Origin: Halisarca cf. caerulea
Lineage: Eukaryota; Porifera; Demospongiae; Chondrillida; Halisarcidae
Assembly (NCBI GenBank): GCA_963170055.1
Contig: CAUJGJ010000188.1
Location: 774,171-838,170 of the forward strand
Reading direction: 5' to 3'
Length of the DNA stretch: 64,000 bases
The notes under the pieces were generated by a model. That model did no database searches, was not told where the DNA came from, and worked only from the letters and a program-made list of their open reading frames with translations. Of the stretch, positions 39,934 to 64,000 are shown piece after piece. Made by a program: the position numbers and the translations under genes. Within the stretch, counting starts at the first letter, position 1, and the number at the start of each line of letters is the position of its first letter.

Positions 39934-40170
39934 ATGCCGTGCTGCATGGCCTTCGGCTTCAAGAACGACAGCAAGGACTGCAAGCACAGCATCAGTTTCT
40001 TCAGGCTACCGCTGAAATACCCCGCTCGTCTTCAAGTCTGGCTGGCCAAGCTACAGCTCGAAGACCTTCCAATCAAAGAAAAAAGCCGTGTGTGCTCGTA
40101 AAATTTCTTAGTGGATTGTTTTGAATGGGGTTTAAAGAGCGAATTGATTCCTCGAACCAAGCCAAAGCGC
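39934..40170 (+). pseudogene. THAP-type zinc finger, broken
   Basis: ATG at 39934 starts MPCCMAFGFKND, then SISFFRLPLKYPA, QVWLAKLQL and SRVCS, then an in-frame TAA at 40099 followed by NFLVDCFEWGLKSELIPRTK. The layout (C near the start, FxxLP, a tryptophan, then CSxxF and a final P block) is that of the THAP C2CH DNA-binding domain. Defects: the second cysteine is F, the CSEHF histidine is N, and a stop falls right after CS. THAP domains occur in Kolobok and P-type transposases, which agrees with the TTAA-flanked element around it. Confidence 0.6.
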
Positions 40171-40251
40171 AAAAGCGTACATGTGCATGCATGCCTTTAC
40201 ATCTTTCGCTGAACTTATTCATTGGTTCATGCAGACACATTCCGCACCATA

Positions 40252-40790
40252 CTACACTGCACAAAAGCAAGTAAATATAGTTTCAGTCAATCTCCTTGGG
40301 CCTCCTGGAATCCAGTGTATTGGCCCGATTCTTCTGGGTACTCGAGTCGTGCCTAATTCGACTCGCTGCACAGGCAGGAATGACCCTCCTAACAGAGCGA
40401 TCGAGTCGTGTGTGTATCCACCAGGTGAACTGACGATAAGCTGCAAGTCGCAAAGTCCTTGTGGCACCAGAACATCGAAGTCTTTAAAGCGCACGTTTCG
40501 CATGGTTACTAAAGCAGTTTGCAGCACTTCTGGGTCCAGGCAAACTACAACGAAGCTGAGATGGTCTGTGATACATACGTAAGGTCCAATTATACGGAAA
40601 ATTTCGGACACTTCCTGGCAGCAGGCGCTCTCCATCTCCGTAGTCATTGCAGGACAGTTTCCACACAATCACCACCTGTTATGACCACTTTTGACTTCTA
40701 AAAGCTCAGTGCGCCCTTGTTCCTGCCTGTCATGTTCATTTCCGAGCCTTTCGCGAACGTTTTCCAGTTTTTCGTTGGTCATTAAAGGCT
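40252..40790 (-). pseudogene. P2X7R-intracellular-domain-like protein, broken by TGA
   Basis: Minus strand from about 40780: NEKLENVRERLGNEHDRQ, then SGHNRW, an in-frame TGA, then LCGNCPAMTTEMESACCQEV, ITDHLSFVVVCLDPEVLQTA and LVTMRNVRF. The pattern W-C-x-C-G-x-C-x2-M-x4-E-x2-C-C-x-E followed by a conserved CL..VL block is the zinc-binding P2X7 receptor intracellular domain, which is widespread in transposon-associated proteins of invertebrates. The first cysteine after tryptophan is replaced by TGA. The segment after MRNVRF is open to 40252 but not recognised. It runs antisense to the THAP-like exon. Confidence 0.6.
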
Positions 40791-40810
40791 CGAAGAGGTC
40801 TAGTCGGGTA

Positions 40811-41294
40811 TACCGTAGAGCGGGAAATTTTCGCGGCATAAATTTTCGCGAATCGAAGTAAAATGTAATTTTCGCGAGTTTTATTTTCGCGATGTGAAGA
40901 TTTTTATTTGCGTTTTGTTACGTTTCAAGTCGTTTGCGTCCATTTCTAGATCATTTACCATTTAGATGCATGCTTCAAACTTTAATCTACATAGTATTTG
41001 TATTAGTTATTTTGTACTAGTTTATTATCTGTATGAGGCAGTGCGCATGTGTGCCTATTTCATTTCAGCTGTTATATATAAAGACTTCAAAAAAAATTCT
41101 AGACCATTTCAAGTTCGGAGCGTGCTTTTCGCTGAGTTTAACGCTCCATTCTTTAGAGAATCTTGTTACAGCATGCTGTTTTCCCGACTTTAGTGCGCAT
41201 CTGTCGAAATTTTCGCAGTTAAAGTTTCGCGAATCCGTACAATTCGCGAATATAGCGAAAATATTACCTCGCGAAAATTTCCCGCTCTACGGTA
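40811..41294. mobile_element. Nested TIR element, CGCGAAAATTTCCCGC family
   Basis: 484 bp. Left end TACCGTAGAGCGGGAAATTT then TCGCGG; the right end is its reverse complement (CGCGAAAATTTCCCGCTCTA then CGGTA). TTCGCGA words cluster near both ends. No credible coding frame. Confidence 0.85.
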
Positions 41295-41546
41295 GTTTTA
41301 CACGGTGCGCCATGGTAATTCTTGTTCAGGTTACGCCAGTGACGTCATCAACATGGCTACCCAAACGGAGGTTTTACCATAGACACTCTATACTACGGGT
41401 TTTACCATCTTTGGAGTAGAATTTCTCCCAAACGGTAATACGCACGACGCTTTTATTGCAACCTGGTTAGTTTTACACCATTTACTACGCTTTGAACCCC
41501 ATTTGATTTTTGGTGGCAGTGTCCCTTTAACCCATGAATTTGGCTA

Positions 41547-41598
41547 CGCCATTTTTCACGGCCTTCGTCGAATGCTGATTCGACGAAGGCCGTGAAAA

Positions 41599-41604
<6 letters not shown>
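41547..41604. promoter_or_regulatory. Perfect 58-bp palindrome covering the AKR7 copy-1 start codon
   Basis: Left arm 41547-41573 starts CGCCATTTTTCACGGCCTTC; loop GCTG at 41574-41577; right arm 41578-41604 is the exact reverse complement and contains the ATG at 41599-41601. It lies 17 bp after the TTAA of the composite transposon. The mRNA leader could form a very stable hairpin ending in the initiation codon. Whether it is regulatory is inference. Confidence 0.85.
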
Positions 41605-47504
<5,900 letters not shown>

Positions 47505-47624
47505 CTGCCTCTATTGAGTTTAGAACCTAAGTTGCTGAAGACCTTTCTAATTTTTCTTACGATTTACTCTTCTTTCTGTGTAATACAAAATTATTCAAGT
47601 TCATGATTGTGCATGTGCACCGAA

Positions 47625-47686
<62 letters not shown>

Positions 47687-48470
47687 ATTTGAATGGGATG
47701 TGTGATCAGAAGGAATTTGGGGAATCCATGATTGATTCCCTTCCTCTTTGCAAGTAGCTAACTATTAGCACTTACATGTGAATAGAGGCAGTTTGGTGTG
47801 CCGTGTATGTGAATGAATTCTAGTACTGATTATACTGCATGTAGTAAGGTATATCATGATTATTTCAGCATGCACCATGAGAATCCTACTGTCGTCAGAT
47901 AGCATGACCGTTACAGATTGAATCAGCATTTTTAATAGATGAATATGAGTGCTATTATGCTAAATTAATTGCACTGTTAGATATGATTTTTTTAGCTAGG
48001 CTATATATTATCTATATAATAAGTGTACTTGCATATGAAAAAATTCCATGCATGCATGCACAGGATTCTGTCTACACTGGTTGGAGGTGGTCAGGTCCAA
48101 CCAGCAAAATTCATGGCCATGCAACCACCTCTAACTTTTCACAGACCATGCAGAGGAATATTATGGAATTAAAAAATCAGGATTAACAAAATAGTTTATA
48201 TATTTTTTGTCCTGGCAGAAAAGCTATATATTAATCAATTGAGAGGAAAACAAAGACACAGATGGATGATAGACCGATAATATGATAATACAGTATAATG
48301 GCACCAATGAAGATACATACATATCCATAAATATGTATCTATGCAATCATTGCAGCAGCAACTTGCTAGATATGGCCAACTGTTTTGCTTTCTAGCCATA
48401 AAAATATTGCGTGGGAGCAATATTGATTGCAACTGATGAAGCCCGCTCATGCAAGGATTGCTCTCCAGGG
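47505..48470. other. Spacer downstream of AKR7 copy 1
   Basis: AT-rich DNA with a GT microsatellite at 47625-47684. No coding exon seen. Confidence 0.6.
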
Positions 48471-48499
48471 TAGACCAGACAAAGGGCTGCAGTTAATTA

Positions 48500-50460
48500 T
48501 CCTTCAATTCAGATGGAGTCCTGCATGTGACAATAGTGGCCAAGTCATCCAACATACCTCAATGGTGGAGTAGGATGTGGTCCAACCTCTACAGGCAAGA
48601 TCTGACACCAGATGTAGGTAATTGATCTTGCAATATTGCTGTCCTTCCTGTTGTGGGCTGCCTCCAGGGCTTCAGGTATCTGGTGTTGGTGTCTGTTGAT
48701 GGCAACAATGTCTGGCCTGTAGGGGGTGGCAAGGATGGAATGGGGGGCAGCTGGAGGGTTGAGGCTCTACATGCACATCTGGCAGATCAGCATAATAGAC
48801 AGAGATCTGTGAGTCAAGATGATGCAAGATGACGGTGATCATCTTTAGCAGATCGAACAGAGTCATGGTGTAGCGGCCATCTTCGCTCGAGGGTTTGCTT
48901 GTGGGCATCACACAAGTATGTGGGCAGCACTGCAGTGCACTGCATGGAGTTGGTGACGCAAGGAGAGGAGACTCGGAGTCTCCAATGAGTATCTGAGCCT
49001 GCCTGTAGCAAGAATGAGAGCTGGTCTTTTGGCAGACCATCCACATGCAATCCTTTTCCATACAGATAAATCTTCCTCTAGGGTTGTTATAGAGGCAAAC
49101 TTTCCTTACGCTCAGTGATTTCTAAGCTTGCAATCGCATCATTCTTTCTCTTCTTCAAGCAGGAGACATTTGGCTTGCTTAGTTTTCCCCTTCTTGGAAA
49201 GAGATAAAGGGAGCTTTCCATGGGTAGCTCTGCCCCCTTCACTGACACCCACCCCTACAGGTTGGATTGGGTTGGATTGGATTAATCTTATTTAGACTGG
49301 GACACCCCTTTAGATCATTTAGACCACTCAGATTGGGGGGTGCTGGTGGATCAGTATATAGTACTACAGGTTAGCAGCTTGAAGTTAAGCAGTGAGCAGA
49401 GGGCACCATCCCACCTGTGTGCCATGGATTTGGCATTTTTTCCCTGCACCCCCCTGCCACCAGCCTGGGAATGGAAGAGAAGATGACCTACTGCAGCCAC
49501 CAAACTAATTCTAGTTTGATTTAATGTACGTAATCTTATGTGATTTAATGTACGTAATCTTATGTGATTGTGTGTGTGAGTGCATGTGTGGGATACTGGG
49601 GCCTTAATAGTAGCCTCTGGCTAATGGCTCACCCAGTTTAAATAAGACATCATTGTTACTATTATTGTTATTATTATCATTGCCTACTTTTCAGGAGGCC
49701 CAGTAATCATAAGAACACAATCAACAAACAATAAACAAACAAATGTACTACATTGTTAATTGTCATTATAAGTGTCAAATGTTCAATCATGCAATGTTCA
49801 GTTCTTTTGGTGGCTTTAGTGGGCCTTCTTCACTCTTCTCTCTTGGTGGTGGTAGGGGAGTGCAGAGAAAAAGGGCCACAAACACCATCACTGGGATTGC
49901 ACCTTAGTCCATTCAAAAACTCACATCAGCAGCCCACTAAGCCACCAGCACCAGCACCCCCCCAAACTGGAGTGAGACGATAAAAGGCTGTCACACAATT
50001 GGGGGATGCTAGGATCAGTGGAGTGGCTTAAGTTGATCAAAAATGATAACTTAGCTTTGGTGCAACTGACTCTAAGAGGAGGGAGATTGATGACTGCTGG
50101 ATGGTTGAAAGTGACTCAGTTGAGAGGCATTTCTCGGTAGTCCAAGCCATTTTTTGACATAGCGAGAGATGGTGTCCTCCAGATCAGCAATAGTGGAAGA
50201 TTGAATATTGTGGACCATCAGGTGGAAGTGGATGGATGGAATGAGAAGGTGTTGTAGTATCCAAAGCTTCATCTCACCTCTTATGGGTCAGGCAGCAATC
50301 AATTGCAGCTTGCTGATGATGGTGGATCTTAGCTTGGCATGCATATTGGAAACGTTTCCACATTCTGTTCTTACATTGGCCTCATGTTTTTTGGGAATGC
50401 ATGAGCGGATGAAACCATAGATACCCCATAGAGTATTATTATAGCGGACCAACCGGCCCT
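48500..50460 (-). pseudogene. Decayed retroelement C-terminal region, interrupted by LINE-tail repeats
   Basis: Minus strand, from the right: ISRYVKKWLGLPRNAS (about 50150), which resembles the KKWLGLPR block after the RT domain; then, after an interruption, DGRYTMT shifting to HHDSVRSA (about 48840-48880), ISVYYADLPDV, and RPDIVAINR (about 48700). This order (KWLGLPR, then GRYTxRHDxVL, then RPDIV) is found in sponge/cnidarian retroelement proteins as I remember them. Multiple frame changes mean it is dead. The stretch 49255-49660 inside it carries short-repeat tails of other elements, and an unexplained plus-strand 76-codon frame at 49753-49983 is probably chance. Confidence 0.45.
49255..49660. 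repeat. Two LINE-like 3' ends facing outward
   Basis: The left end is a (TTGGA)n-type tail followed by TTAATCTTATTTAGACTGGG (minus orientation). The right end has GTAGCCTCTGGCTAATGGCT then CCCAGTTTAAATAAGAC and an (ATT)n tail (plus orientation). The second matches the 3' UTR of the LINE at 22384 (AGCCTCTGG ... CCCAGTTTAAATAAG). Confidence 0.6.
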
Positions 50461-50527
50461 GCATATGCATGTACGTTGTCGCGCGGTTGAAATTGTGGTC
50501 TCGCGTAGCCAGTTCGAAACTGTTAAA

Positions 50528-53611
<3,084 letters not shown>

Positions 53612-54349
53612 AAGTTGCTATTTAGGCAATTTACAACTTATCTAGAATTGTTTGTAACTCACAGTAATGAAATGCACTTTTACCTTTGAAACCAATATTA
53701 TATTATAATATTATACTGTAGCATCCATGGTGTGATGAGTTTTTTGAAGTTTGTAGTGTACAGTGTGATCGTTTTACGGACATTTGAGTGGAGTGAGCTC
53801 GTGCATGTACAGTACTGTGTAGTGTGTGTGTGTGTGTGTGTGTGTACGTACATGTGTGTATAGATATACCAATGTGCTATAATATTTTATTTATATATAT
53901 ATATATATATTGTATAAAGCCAAATAAGCTGTTTTTGGAGCTCAATGATGTACCAGAAGCATGCATGTTTTTAGCGAAAATATGGTCAGTTTTAATGTAT
54001 GGCCGGGTGGCCATGTTTTTTTCCATGGTTCATGATACATGATGAATTTGCACACCACGTCATGTTGCACCATTCACAAAATTTGGGCACAATATCCACA
54101 ATTGCATGAAAACTAAGACTATATAATACTTATAATTATATTCGTCATATATATTGCATGTGCATGCATAGGCTCTTATAACTTTAATTCTCCACATTAC
54201 ATTCATGCAAACATGCATTAATTTTTACTTAAATTATCACGTTTACAAGAAATATGTCCCTATATTGTGGTCCTATTTATATGCATGCATTACATTTAAT
54301 TTCAAATTATTGATATTCATTACAGGTAAAGTGGATGCATTTATAGAAA
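53612..54349. other. Convergent intergenic region
   Basis: Lies between the 3' ends of AKR7 copy 2 (plus) and RPLP2 (minus). Holds GT and TA microsatellites (about 53822-53846, 53890-53910). No gene seen. Confidence 0.6.
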
Positions 54350-55309
54350 TTAATCAAAAAGACCAAAGCCCATGTCATCATCTGATTCTTCTTCTTCGGG
54401 CTCTTCTTTCTTTTGCTCTTCCTTTTCTTCTTTCTTGTCCTCAGTCTTTGCATCTCCAGTACCAGTTGCTGTCGCTACAGCGCCACCAGTAGGAACAGAC
54501 GCTAGCTTTGTTCTTCCCTCTGCTATTACCTGTGCATTTCAAATAAGAAAATGTTAATATCACATTTAAATGATAGAGAAAATATGTAATGGTTATCACA
54601 CAAACTGAGTGTGCCCATTTGAGACCAAGGTGGTATTTGAGCAACTGGTAAATCTGTACACACAAGAAAGGATGCGCAAACCAACTCAGTGAACTACCTA
54701 CACTTGCATGTACCGTATGCGTATACAAGGCTCAACTGGCTCAGTATAAGGCAATACAGAAATGTAAAAATTACATCCTCCCAAGCATTGCTGGTATTTG
54801 CAAAAAGGGAATCAATGACTGCACCGCACAGAAGTCTTCTTGTGAAATGAGCAAAAGGTGTAGCATAGCTGTGCAGAAGGCTTACAAAAACAATATGCAC
54901 AAGCAGTCAGCGCACACACATACCACATGGCGATTCATAGGGATGACTAAAAGAAACTCGAAAATGATTGATGCCAATGACGAATGAATTACAAAAGTAG
55001 TTTTAATCTAACTTCACGTAGTTCGACATGAAGCTATAGAGTAAGTCTTACTCCATCAGAACAAAACTGAAGAACCCTCACTGATTGAAGGATTCATGAT
55101 ACACGTTTAAATTGTATAACAATCACTTGGACCCTCCGGCTTAATCATACCTCTTCTAAACTTTTCCCGTTCAACTCGTCTATAACTTTGCCCACCCTTT
55201 CCTTGTCCACCTCCGCGCCGACACTTTCTAGAATCTTCACAATGTCATCCTTTGACGGGTTTTCTTTACCGCCCAAAGCGGCCAATAGATAAGCAGCTAC
55301 GTATCTCAT
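54350..55309 (-). CDS. RPLP2: 60S acidic ribosomal protein P2
   Basis: Stalk protein of the large ribosomal subunit; with P1 it binds P0 and recruits elongation factors. Two exons: 55309-55151 (159 nt) and 54529-54350 (180 nt), joined in phase 0 after SLEE; 112 aa. The N-terminus MRYVAAYLLAALGG and the block KILESVGAEVD are the P2 dimerisation domain. A short hinge (GGAVATATG) leads to a long acidic run and the invariant C-terminal ESDDDMGFGLFD, the factor- and ribosome-inactivating-protein-binding tail. Length and exon phase fit the family. The start codon is 146 bp from that of ASH2L on the other strand, so a shared bidirectional promoter is likely. Confidence 0.97.
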
Positions 55310-55455
55310 CTATATGATGCGAAGAGTGCTAGAAATGACCCAAAAGAACACATACACCACCGAACAAAAAGTACCTTTCTTCACTACAGTCTCGTCCTGT
55401 AGAACACGTGGTCGGTGAGTAAGTTCAATGACGTCATTATTCGTAACGACTAAAA
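55310..55455. promoter_or_regulatory. Bidirectional promoter region RPLP2 / ASH2L
   Basis: 146 bp separate the two start codons of divergently transcribed housekeeping genes. It contains GTGACGTCATTA-like (TGACGTCAT, a CRE-type octamer at 55429-55437) and CACGTGG (E-box-type) words at about 55405. No TATA box is evident. The transcription start sites cannot be placed from sequence alone. Confidence 0.6.
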
Positions 55456-60702
<5,247 letters not shown>

Positions 60703-60854
60703 TTGTGCATGTACGTATGTACCTGACATTATATATTTCATGTATTACCAGTGTCAGGCTAGACATCTCATTCATAATAATTATGTGACTATTATACTCA
60801 CATTCAATTGAACAACTTGAAATAATTGTACAGTAGTATAGTATTGCAGTTATG

Positions 60855-61041
60855 CAGTATAATCTCACTAATTTAAATCAGTTCAGGACCAGACGAAATG
60901 TTTGATTTATCCAAACATTTGAATTTCACAAGGACATCTTCAATATGCAACGAATTCAAAATTAATAGTACTTTGCACAATATTCAGAATAACACACTAT
61001 TTGAAACATTATACTGATTTGAATTAATGAGATTATGCCGA
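60855..61041. mobile_element. Small TIR element (AATCTCAnTAATT ends)
   Basis: Left end CAGTATAATCTCACTAATTT then AAATCAG; right end, reverse-complemented, CTCGGCATAATCTCATTAAT then TCAAATCAG. About 187 bp, non-coding. Confidence 0.6.
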
Positions 61042-61296
61042 GTACAGTTGAGTATATGCATGTTCATGTGTGCATGCATTATGTATTATGCCCTATATAG
61101 CTACCAGACTCCCGTACATGGCATATACATATGTATGTATATGGCATACTGGCACCTAAGTGAATACACCTAACCAAAGAGCTGACCCAAAAATCCACCT
61201 AGGGTACCTCCGCCCACTTACAGCACCCCCCTGGGATCTTCCCCAAAGGGGAATTCCATGCAGGCAAAGATCCCTTACCCTAAGCTCTACACATGC

Positions 61297-61408
61297 ATAA
61301 GTCCAAGAAGGGGTTCTGCATGGGGACATATCCCGCAACCCTTGCATGTACTAAGCTCTATGTATGCAAGATTTGTGGGATGCATGTAGAACCCCTTCTT
61401 GGACTTGG
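61297..61408. repeat. Foldback repeat
   Basis: AAGTCCAAGAAGGGGTTCTG then CATG (about 61299-61322) pairs with CATGTAGAACCCCTTCTTGG then ACTT (about 61384-61407). Confidence 0.7.
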
Positions 61409-61527
61409 TATAAGGGGATATATGGCTCACCCCAGTTCATGCGTGGGGAGCCACCCCACGCATGTACATGGATCACTCTGTGAGAGCTACCAGTCCCTGT
61501 GCATGCACAAGCATTATAGTGGCAATA

Positions 61528-62374
61528 CAGTTGAACCTTATTAACACGAAATTGAAGGGCCTGAATATTTTTTCACGTTATCAGTATACAATACACCTGC
61601 ACCTGCTTGGGAGATACATAGAGCCACGCACCCCTGAATTCACGCCCAATTTAAAGAAAAAGAAAAATTATAGGAATTAAGATAAATGGGAAAAAAAACA
61701 AGCTAGTGCTTCAAGACTTATAAAGCAAACATGTATGGAGCAGGCAAGGGTTGAGCAGTTATATAGTTGGTTTGATAGCTAGTGCTGTATACAGCATTAA
61801 GTTCATGCAGCTGTAGAGCCATGATCTGAACATGTCATGCATGCACAAGCTTATGAGATACTGTACATGCATACATGGCCGGCACATACCATGTAGGTAA
61901 TTGCAACGTACTTCTTATTACGTCAGTTCATGAGCTGCGGATCCGAATTTTAAAGTGACCTGCACACGGCCACGTGATCCCATATATTATATAACTCCAT
62001 TTATTTTAATCACACTTGTATACCACAATAATAATTAATAATATTAATCATGTGCATGCAATTAATATTATAGCTACAGTACATGTATATAGTCTTGCAT
62101 GCAGAATTCATTATATATAATTAATTACATGACTGTTTTGAATGTTCAACGATCCTTATATTATATAATTATAACGCATGCAGTCAAACCCCAGCTCTCT
62201 AGCAAATTAACTGCCATGCATGCAGGGTGTTCACTATATCGATCATGCAAGGTTCATTTACATACCTATAGCTAGAGCAAGTAGGTGCACACTCTATAGG
62301 TCTACGTATGCTTGCTATATATGTCAGGGAGTTCATTGTATCCAGGGTTCGAAAAGTATAGCGAGGTTCAACTG
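61528..62374. mobile_element. TA-flanked element with CAGTTGAACCT ends
   Basis: 847 bp. Left end CAGTTGAACCTTATTAACAC; right end, reverse-complemented, CAGTTGAACCTCGCTATACT. Both adjoin TA. Non-coding; pogo/Tigger-like by its ends. The TIRs diverge after 11 bp, so this may be two separate element ends. Confidence 0.4.
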
Positions 62375-62681
62375 TACATACAGTCTGACCTCACTTACAA
62401 TCGATCTGCAAACTTCCATTATAAATATACTCAACATAACTATTGTAATGTCCTCTGCCAGAATGTGTCAGGTCACAGGATAAAATACACATACAATGTT
62501 TTGGTATATTTATATGAACAAAAATGAAGTGAAAAGCAAGCATTTGCCAGCTATTACAATAACATTATAATATAGATATGTTAATATGTGGCAATTGATT
62601 AAATATATACCATGCATAATTGCATAATTTTAAAGTGTGATTGTAACTTCAAATTTATACTGTACACATGACATAGAGTTT

Positions 62682-63445
62682 TCATACGTCAACACTGACA
62701 CCATCGCGATCGAATTCCTTCTCTTGCCCTTCTTCACTCAGCCCCACTAGCAACAACTTTTCAGCCTACAAAAGCAGATAGGCACACCAAATACTGTAGA
62801 CACACTTGAAACATGTCGGAAACTATATTTCATACCTCTTGTTTGTCAGCATTGAAAATGTCCATCATTAACTTCACAACAGCTTCTGGTAGTAAGACAC
62901 TCATTACATAGTTGTAACGCTGCGACAATATCAAATTAATAAAGATAGTGTGATATATAGCATCATCAAAGCTACTGTAGAAGCCTCACCGAAGGATTGC
63001 TTGTGCAGAACATTTTTGTTAGTGCAGTCACAAAGATGTCCCTCTGTCCTTCAGTAAAGGAGCTCATAACAACCTCATAGTGTAGGTCAGCTACAACATT
63101 GCTATATGCCTTCAAGTAATGCCACAGATGGTTACAAGAACACAGAAAGTACCTCTTGCTTTGTTCCCTGAAAAGTATTCAGCATGTCGTCTGGACTCTC
63201 TCTGTTGTGTGTAAGATGTGTCACTTGACTCTTTGTATGTACTGTATTCATTACAAACATTGCACTGCACTGACCTTGCCATTCATGATATCAATCAAAT
63301 AAGTTCCATGGTGCTGAATCCATTTGATGAGACTTTTCACAGGTATGGCAGAAATGCTTCTAATTGGGAGGATCAAGTGGATACAGGGATGTAATAGTGA
63401 GAACCACATGGAAGTTTGCATGACGCTCTTCCACTCCTGTTTAGT
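62682..63445 (-). CDS. 3' part of a multi-exon gene of unknown function
   Basis: Five exons join in phase 0 on the minus strand: 63445-63275, 63197-63153, 63109-62990, 62919-62836, 62765-62682 (stop at 62682-62684), giving 167 residues. Blocks are SLIKWIQHHGTYLIDIMNGK, SPDDMLNTFQGTKQE, VVMSSFTEGQRDIFVTALTK, RYNYVMSVLLPEAVVKLMMD and AEKLLLVGLSEEGQE, ending FDRDGVSVDV. The LLPEAVVKLMMDIFNADKQEAEKL-type pattern faintly recalls the C-terminal region of PWWP3A/MUM1 proteins (xLPEAIxxAL...xxAE), but this is weak. Predicted mostly helical. Upstream exons should lie beyond 63445; a candidate at 63633-63581 has good splice sites but its phase does not fit directly. Confidence 0.55.
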
Positions 63446-64000
63446 CTATTTAGAATAACACCATTTTACATACTGTACAGGAGTCCAGTATACATACAGT
63501 CATAGGATTGCATTAAGCACTTTCCTCTAAAACTCACTTGCAGCCTTTCAACATGTCCCTAGTTTGTACCCTTTTCTCACCGGATGGATGCAACTCTGAA
63601 ATGCCGGACATCTTTTGATTCACTTGTAGGCTGCTAAATGATATGATCATGAGACATACAAAAGACATCACAGAAATCCCCTATGTACAGTATGTAAGCA
63701 TGAGAACATCTTTTCAAATGAAGTATGTATGTAATAAACATGGTTTGACATATTCGAAAGCATACTCTGTATCTCATGTACAGTACACAAATATTTCTGA
63801 CAGTAAGTACTTCTGGCAACAGGTACAGACTTTGTATCCCCTCCAAGGTACATACTAGCCAAGCTCAATGAGACCCAAATATACGTGTATCCAATAAAGA
63901 GATCACACCAAGTACAAGATTTTGTTGCTTTTACAATAACTACTCCCCACCCGACACTAGCCAAACTGTAGATTCCTGGATCAGGCAATTATGTTACTTT
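63446..64000. other. Upstream intron(s) of the unassigned minus-strand gene, unresolved
   Basis: A possible exon at 63581-63633 (minus; acceptor TAG|CAG, donor CG|GTGAGA) cannot be joined in phase to 63445. Nothing else is supported up to the window edge. Confidence 0.4.

Larger units (their letters stand above)
38891..41526. mobile_element. TTAA-flanked composite DNA transposon, Kolobok-like
   Basis: 2,636 bp between TTAA copies at 38887-38890 and 41527-41530. Ends: AGGGACACTGCCACCAAAAT at the left and its reverse complement (AGGGACACTGCCACCAAAAA) at the right. Subterminal inverted blocks GTGACGTCACTGGCG and CGCCAGTGACGTCATC follow. TTAA targets are known for piggyBac and Kolobok; AGGG-type ends and a THAP-like domain inside (39934-40170) favour Kolobok. 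The element also contains a P2X7R-intracellular-like domain on the other strand and at least three nested elements (39101-39738, 39743-39840, 40811-41294). No intact transposase is present. It ends 72 bp before the first AKR7 start codon. Confidence 0.65.
60703..62681. other. Repeat-rich spacer between ASH2L and the next gene
   Basis: Contains three recognisable elements (60855-61041, 61300-61405, 61528-62374) and AT-rich DNA. No coding exon seen. Confidence 0.6.

Noticed and set aside
49753..49983. 76-codon frame with a signal-peptide-like start
   Set aside because: Lies within decayed retroelement DNA; the hydrophobic start followed by a proline-rich tail is not enough to call a secreted peptide.

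Overview
The window is eukaryotic and animal. Genes are cut into many short exons with GT-AG introns, the DNA is AT-rich, and the protein set (MED13, ASH2L, RPLP2, AKR7-type reductases) is metazoan. The mix of TIR elements, Kolobok-like and piggyBac-like DNA transposons, P2X7R-intracellular-like and cysteine-rich retroelement proteins suggests an early-branching marine animal, most likely a sponge. That last step is inference; no mitochondrial or rRNA marker is present.

Layout. 1-5.4 kb is a transposon graveyard: a Ty3/Gypsy integrase piece, scrambled fragments of one retroelement family and a decayed piggyBac transposase. 6.7-35.5 kb (minus) is a Mediator kinase-module gene, MED13. I could join 26 coding exons whose phases all agree (4,818 nt, ending at a conserved C-terminus). 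Its introns hold a 5'-truncated LINE, a Tc1/mariner-like remnant, several TIR elements, foldback repeats and long microsatellites. 36.2-37.1 kb (plus) is a single-exon multi-pass membrane protein with TLC-like features, head to head with MED13. 38.9-41.5 kb is a TTAA-flanked composite element carrying broken THAP and P2X7R-intracellular-like domains plus nested smaller elements; it ends about 70 bp before the next gene. 41.6-47.5 and 50.5-53.6 kb (plus) are two tandem AKR7-type aldo-keto reductase genes with identical 11-exon structures (329 aa each), separated by a decayed retroelement. 54.35-55.31 kb (minus) is ribosomal protein P2, and 55.46-60.70 kb (plus) is ASH2L (16 exons, 489 aa); their start codons are only 146 bp apart. 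62.7-63.4 kb (minus) is the 3' part of an unassigned multi-exon gene.

Functional links. MED13 and ASH2L are both RNA polymerase II chromatin/transcription regulators and RPLP2 is a translation factor, so this is a housekeeping neighbourhood. The AKR7 pair is a detoxification duplication with signs of gene conversion. The most distinctive non-coding features are a perfect 58-bp palindrome over the start codon of the first AKR7 gene and the composite THAP/P2X7-like transposon just upstream of it.

Limits: exon boundaries were assigned by eye from splice sites, phase agreement and remembered family conservation. The MED13 5' end is not resolved.
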